DNA of 64,000 nt from CAYUVH01 sp964448135 (GTDB lineage Bacteria > Verrucomicrobiota > Verrucomicrobiia > Limisphaerales > UBA8199), in contig CAYUVH010000039.1 of NCBI GenBank assembly GCA_964448135.1, positions 248,001 to 312,000 on the forward strand, in the 5' to 3' direction. Below are positions 60,492 to 64,000 of this stretch, piece by piece; position 1 is the first letter of the stretch; each line of letters starts with the position of its first letter. The position numbers were made by a program, and so were the translations under genes. The notes under the pieces are model-generated. The model saw only the letters and a list, made by a program, of their open reading frames with translations, searched no databases and was not told the origin of the DNA.

Positions 60492-61003
60492 CCACGATGT
60501 CCAGCGTCGCCGAGCATTTGAAAAAAGGTCGTCTGGCCCTGGGCCTGACCGTCGAGCAGATCGCGGAAACGACCAAGGTCCGCACGGACCACATCCGCGC
60601 CATCGAGGAGGGCAATTACAATGTCTTTTCGGCGCCGGTTTATATCCGGGGGTTTGTGCGCGGCTACGCCAAGCTGCTGAAGCTCGATGTGCAGGAAGTG
60701 ATGACAGCGTTGGATGGGGAGCTGGGGCAGACGAAGAAGTTTGCCGACCATCCCCCGCTCTCCAACGAACCGCGCGGCGTGATGGATTTCATCACCCTGC
60801 AACTTTCAAAACTGGACTGGCGCAAAGGCGTGATCGGAGTGGTTCTGCTGGTGGCTTTGGTCGTGTTCTTGATCGGGTATTTGATCTGGCATCACTATCA
60901 CACCGCCGACCCGCTCAAAAGCCTCCAACCGGCCGTCTATCGCGCCCCTCAATCCGGCGAAACCCTTCCCCTGCCTTCGCCAAATTCCGCTCCGCGCCGG
61001 TAG
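60488..61003 (+). CDS. RodZ-like helix-turn-helix membrane protein
   Basis: A 171-residue protein. Residues about 5-75 are an HTH_25/RodZ-type HTH (VAEHLKKGRLALGLTVEQIAETTKVRTDHIRAIEEGNYNVFSAPVYIRGFVRGYAKLLKLD). A transmembrane helix lies at about 117-138 (GVIGVVLLVALVVFLIGYLIW), followed by a short Pro/Ser-rich periplasmic tail, lacking the usual large DUF4115 domain of RodZ. Translationally coupled to ftsK, consistent with a role in cell shape or division at the membrane. RodZ function is inferred from architecture. Confidence 0.85.
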   Translation: MTTMSSVAEHLKKGRLALGLTVEQIAETTKVRTDHIRAIEEGNYNVFSAPVYIRGFVRGYAKLLKLDVQEVMTALDGELGQTKKFADHPPLSNEPRGVMDFITLQLSKLDWRKGVIGVVLLVALVVFLIGYLIWHHYHTADPLKSLQPAVYRAPQSGETLPLPSPNSAPRR

Positions 61004-61026
61004 CGACAAAGGCCTCGCGGGAGGAT

Positions 61027-61046
61027 CGCCCGTCTCTGAACGGGCG
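61027..61046. terminator. Hairpin between convergent genes
   Basis: CGCCCGT and ACGGGCG pair around CTCTGA between the RodZ-like gene (stop 61003, +) and pgsA (stop 61049, -). It may be a bidirectional terminator; it lacks U-tracts. Confidence 0.35.
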
Positions 61047-61048
61047 CG

Positions 61049-61636
61049 TTACATGTCTTCCAGATAAAGCGTCCGATTCTTCCACAAGTACAACCACCCC
61101 GAAACCAGGGTTAGGATTACCGCGGTCCAGACGGAAATATCCATAATCCAGGCAATCAACGGCTTGGTTCCGATCGCGAGCCCGAAAAAAGCTCCCACCG
61201 GGCCCCATTGCGCGTAACTGTGGAACACCAAAATCGCGATGATCGCGGCGATCTGCGAAATCGTCTTGTGCTTGCCGTAGCCCTCCGCCGCGAGGACGAC
61301 GTTTTTCGACGCCGCCAGCAGCCGCAGCCCGGTGATCGCCAGTTCGCGCGCCACCACCACCACGACCATCCAGGCGGGAATCCACCCCAGCCCCACGAAG
61401 GCGATGAACGCCGAGCACACCATGATTTTGTCCGCCAGGGGATCCATGAGGATGCCGAAGTTCGTCACCAGTTTTCGACTGCGGGCTACGTACCCATCCA
61501 GAAAATCCGTGATGCCGCCCGCGACGAACAGCACCAGCGCAATCGTCGCGTGGTAGGCCATCTGCGAAAACATCACCATGAGGAACAGCAACGTCAGGAC
61601 GAACCGCCCCAACGTCAGTTTGTTGGGTAGATTCAT
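61049..61636 (-). CDS. pgsA: CDP-diacylglycerol--glycerol-3-phosphate 3-phosphatidyltransferase
   Basis: A 195-residue integral membrane protein with the CDP-alcohol phosphotransferase motif D-G-x2-A-R-x8-G-x3-D-x3-D, seen as FLDGYVARSRKLVTNFGILMDPLADK. It starts MNLPNKLTLGRFVLTLLFL, typical of PgsA. Makes phosphatidylglycerol-phosphate from CDP-DAG and glycerol-3-phosphate in the inner membrane. Its start overlaps the rimO stop (61633-61636), a coupling of rimO and pgsA that is common in bacteria. Confidence 0.94.
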   Translation of the reverse strand: MNLPNKLTLGRFVLTLLFLMVMFSQMAYHATIALVLFVAGGITDFLDGYVARSRKLVTNFGILMDPLADKIMVCSAFIAFVGLGWIPAWMVVVVVARELAITGLRLLAASKNVVLAAEGYGKHKTISQIAAIIAILVFHSYAQWGPVGAFFGLAIGTKPLIAWIMDISVWTAVILTLVSGWLYLWKNRTLYLEDM

Positions 61637-63282
61637 GCCGGCTCGGCGAGCAGATCGTAATCGGTATGTCCCGTGATCTTCACCCGCACAAATTCTCCCT
61701 TCGCCACCTTCCCGCGCACATACACGCGCCCGTCAATATCCGGAGCGTCGGCCTCCCCCCGCGCCACAAACCAACCCGCGCCGAGTTTGTCCGGCCCGTG
61801 GTCCTCGCCGCGCACGAGACCGTGCTCCCACGAGCTCACTTGCGCGCGTTGAAGTTCATCCTTCGCGGCCGGCCGCTCGACGAGCACATTGAGTGTGCGG
61901 CCGACATAGGCGGCCGAAATCTCCGCGGCGATTCCGCGCTGCAGCGCCATGGCTCGGTCGCGGCGCTGGCGCTTGAGCTTGTCCGGCAATTGCCCGGCCA
62001 TGCTGCCCGCGCGCGTCCCTTCCTCTTGCGAATAGGTGAACACGCCCAGGCGTTCGAAGCGCGTGTCGCGGATAAATTCCATCAGCGTGTCGAAACACGC
62101 ATCGGTCTCGCCCGGAAAGCCCACAATGAACGTGGTCCGCAGCGCCATGCCCGGCACGCCCTCGCGAATCTTGCGCACCAAATCCACGATATGCTGCTGC
62201 GACGTTTCGCGGCGCATGCGCTCCAGCATGTTCTCATGAATATGCTGCAGCGGAATATCCGCGTACCGCGCCACTTTCGGGCACTCGGCAATCGTCTGGA
62301 TCAATTCATCCGTCCAGTGCGCCGGATGTGTATAGAGCAACCGAATCCAGAAATCTCCCGGCAGCGCATTCAGCTCGCGTAACAAGGTGCACAGCGTCGG
62401 CGAGCCTTCCGGCAATTCCTGCACCGCCGTGGTGAAGCTCAATGGCGACGAAATCGTGCGACGATGCCCCGGTCGCAGATCCAGCCCGTAATAAGTCGAA
62501 TCCTGCGAGATGAGATTGATCTCGCGCACGCCGCTTTCGATCAACGCCTTTGCCTCCGCCACAATATCCGCTTGCGGGCGGCTGCGATGTGACCCGCGCA
62601 TCCGCGGAATGATGCAAAAACTGCAAGGATGGTTGCATCCCTCGGCGATTTTGAGATAAGCAAAATGATTTGGCGTGAGGCGAAAGCGCGGCGTGGCGTA
62701 ATCGGGGATGTACTTTGGCCGCAGATTCACATCCACCAGTGGACCCGTGGGAACTTCCTTCGCCGTTGTCGGCGCCGGTCCATGATCGTGATTGTGATCG
62801 TGGTGGTGACCGCCCTGCTTGTTCAATTCCGCCAACCGCGCGGATACCTTGCGCTTCCGTTGACGTCCAACTCCCTTGACGAGGGCATTCTGTTGACGCC
62901 GGGCCATGGCGGTGCGCACCACCTCGGTGACGTTCGCCACCTGGTCAATCCCCATGAACGCGTCCACTTCGGGCAACAATGTCGGCAATTCATCGCGAAA
63001 CCGCTGCGGCAAACAACCGGACACAATCAACGCCTGCCCGCGGTTCTTCGCCTCGCGCACTTCGCCCGACTCCAGGATGGCGTCCACGCTCTCCTCCTGC
63101 GCCGAGTCAATGAACGAACACGTGTTGACGATCACCGCGTCCGCTTCCGCGACATTGTTGGTTATCTCCGCCCCGTCGCGCAGCAACGTGCCCAGCATGA
63201 CCTCCGCATCCACCAGGTTTTTGGCACAACCCAGTGAAATCAGGCCCACTCGCAAAGGAGCTTTGGTGGATTCCGGCTTCAT
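61633..63282 (-). CDS. rimO: Ribosomal protein S12 methylthiotransferase RimO
   Basis: ATG 63282 (MKPESTKAPLRVGLISLGCAKNLVDAE) gives 549 residues, against about 440 usual. The MTTase domain holds three cluster cysteines (LGCAKN, NTCSF, SGCLPQ); the radical-SAM motif is AEGCNHPCSFCIIPRMRGSHRSR. A C-terminal TRAM domain is present. Between MTTase and radical-SAM lies an extra segment (about 145-200) that is Lys/Arg-rich and contains HHHDHNHDHG. A second insertion follows YYGLDLRPGHRRTISSPLSF. The enzyme adds a methylthio group to Asp88 of S12. Coupled to pgsA. Confidence 0.94.
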   Translation of the reverse strand: MKPESTKAPLRVGLISLGCAKNLVDAEVMLGTLLRDGAEITNNVAEADAVIVNTCSFIDSAQEESVDAILESGEVREAKNRGQALIVSGCLPQRFRDELPTLLPEVDAFMGIDQVANVTEVVRTAMARRQQNALVKGVGRQRKRKVSARLAELNKQGGHHHDHNHDHGPAPTTAKEVPTGPLVDVNLRPKYIPDYATPRFRLTPNHFAYLKIAEGCNHPCSFCIIPRMRGSHRSRPQADIVAEAKALIESGVREINLISQDSTYYGLDLRPGHRRTISSPLSFTTAVQELPEGSPTLCTLLRELNALPGDFWIRLLYTHPAHWTDELIQTIAECPKVARYADIPLQHIHENMLERMRRETSQQHIVDLVRKIREGVPGMALRTTFIVGFPGETDACFDTLMEFIRDTRFERLGVFTYSQEEGTRAGSMAGQLPDKLKRQRRDRAMALQRGIAAEISAAYVGRTLNVLVERPAAKDELQRAQVSSWEHGLVRGEDHGPDKLGAGWFVARGEADAPDIDGRVYVRGKVAKGEFVRVKITGHTDYDLLAEPA

Positions 63283-63337
63283 CAAAGAACCGAAAGCCTA
63301 GCAGCCCTCTGCAGCGCGGGCAATGCTATCCGAAGCT

Positions 63338-64000
63338 CTACATTGCCTTCGTGGTGCCCGGCATCGCCACCGGATAGCGGCCGTCAGCATCGGGCGCCAC
63401 CGGCGTCGGGCCGTCCATGGCAAACGTGTCCGGCACCAGGACGAGCTTCGATGCGATCGCGTCGTCCCACTCGATCTGCTGTCCGGAGTAAGTGCACATC
63501 CGCCCAAGGATCGCGGTCATCGTCGCCGTGCCGCCGGCCTCGGCTTCGTTGTAAGGTTTGTCCGTCCGGATCGCCTCGAACAAATCGTCATGCTCCACCT
63601 GGTAAGGGTCTTTCTTTCCGTTCTTCGAAGGATAGCGCCAGGGATTCGCTCCTTTGATGGCAAAAATGCTGCGGCCCGATTGCAGTTCCGCGGAACCTTT
63701 CGTGCCCAAGGCGTGCTCGGACACCGACGGCCAGCAGCCCGGAATCTGCCGGCACTGGCTGTACATCCGCGAACCGTCGGCGTATTCAAACTCGACGAAA
63801 TGATGATCGAAAATCTGGCCGTGACGCTTGCCATTGCGAACCTGGCGCCCGCCCATGCCCTGTGCGCGGACCGGGTGCTGGCCCTTGATCCAGTTGCACA
63901 CGTCCAGGTTGTGAACGTGTTGCTCCACGATATGATCTCCCGAAAGCCAGGTGAAGTAGTACCAATTGCGAATCTGGTAATGCATCTCGGTTTCTCCGGG
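63338..64000 (-). CDS. Gfo/Idh/MocA family oxidoreductase, C-terminal part
   Basis: The frame is open to the right edge of the window (64000), so the N-terminal NAD-binding domain is missing. The remaining 220 residues include YYFTWLSGDHIVEQHVHNLDVCNWIKGQHPVRAQGMGGRQV, in which the His-x-x-x-Asp motif is the conserved catalytic region of this family, then HFVEFEYADGSRMYSQCRQ and a C-terminal beta-sheet domain. It is a second member of the family in the window; the first is at 31928. The two differ clearly in sequence. Substrate unknown. Confidence 0.88.
   Translation of the reverse strand, partial: PGETEMHYQIRNWYYFTWLSGDHIVEQHVHNLDVCNWIKGQHPVRAQGMGGRQVRNGKRHGQIFDHHFVEFEYADGSRMYSQCRQIPGCWPSVSEHALGTKGSAELQSGRSIFAIKGANPWRYPSKNGKKDPYQVEHDDLFEAIRTDKPYNEAEAGGTATMTAILGRMCTYSGQQIEWDDAIASKLVLVPDTFAMDGPTPVAPDADGRYPVAMPGTTKAM

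Noticed and set aside
1..64000. Prophage or integrative element
   Set aside because: No integrase, terminase, capsid or transposase gene seen; tRNA-Ala at 39699 has no recognisable att duplication nearby.

Overview
The window looks like a chromosomal segment of a Verrucomicrobiota bacterium, probably of the Pedosphaera/Limisphaerales type. Grounds: G+C of roughly 60 percent, weak or absent Shine-Dalgarno sequences before most genes, Tat-exported Gfo/Idh/MocA oxidoreductases, a 3-keto-disaccharide hydrolase (DUF1080), a GH51 arabinofuranosidase, large secreted beta-helix/PKD proteins, pseudopilin-like domains, and intergenic regions rich in inverted repeats and TTCGTCATT-type simple repeats. 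No rRNA, CRISPR array, IS element or prophage structural gene was recognised. The taxonomic call is inference.

Layout. 1-13.2 kb: end of an AmpD-like amidase, a RelB/ParE-type toxin-antitoxin pair, polA, an EF-G paralogue, a DUF5009-type membrane acyltransferase, a membrane zinc-ribbon protein, a lone nuoA, a phosphohexomutase, and pabB-pabC (folate). 13.2-22.7 kb: a SelA/NifS-like PLP enzyme with an unknown coiled-coil protein, a secreted protein, then rtcB - DUF4240 - rtcB (two RNA ligases) and a receiver-domain protein. 23-30.4 kb: a glutaminase-STAS-cNMP fusion, an STN/GspG-like protein, a ClpP-like protein, an esterase and an AbiEii-type nucleotidyltransferase pair. 30.4-35 kb: a frameshifted YdjM-like membrane protein, a leftward cluster of three tRNA-like genes with two tiny SD-preceded ORFs, a MocA oxidoreductase, a SUKH protein and a structured intergenic region. 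35-39.7 kb: a giant beta-helix/PKD protein broken by one in-frame TGA. 39.7-54.7 kb: tRNA-Ala, a glycosyltransferase, glnE, FmdB, arabinofuranosidase, a beta-propeller protein, DUF1080, a TPR protein and parE. 54.8-64 kb: ald, a YihY/BrkB protein, ftsK, a RodZ-like HTH protein, pgsA, rimO and the end of another MocA oxidoreductase.

The most unusual signals are non-coding. First, two intergenic elements (8660-8805 on + and 16366-16512 on -) share the same architecture: about ten GTCAAA-type words spaced almost exactly 11 nt apart, a terminal 21-10-26 nt spacing pattern, an A-tract and a GGGGCCCC palindrome. Both point at a start codon about 170 nt downstream. They resemble greatly extended Pho-box-like operators, or an unknown structured leader. 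Second, the tRNA-like/micro-ORF cluster at 30986-31669 contains tRNA-like molecules with abnormal loops, two of which encode CCA. It lies 9-13 kb from two complete RtcB RNA ligases. Neither signal corresponds to a feature class I can name with confidence.
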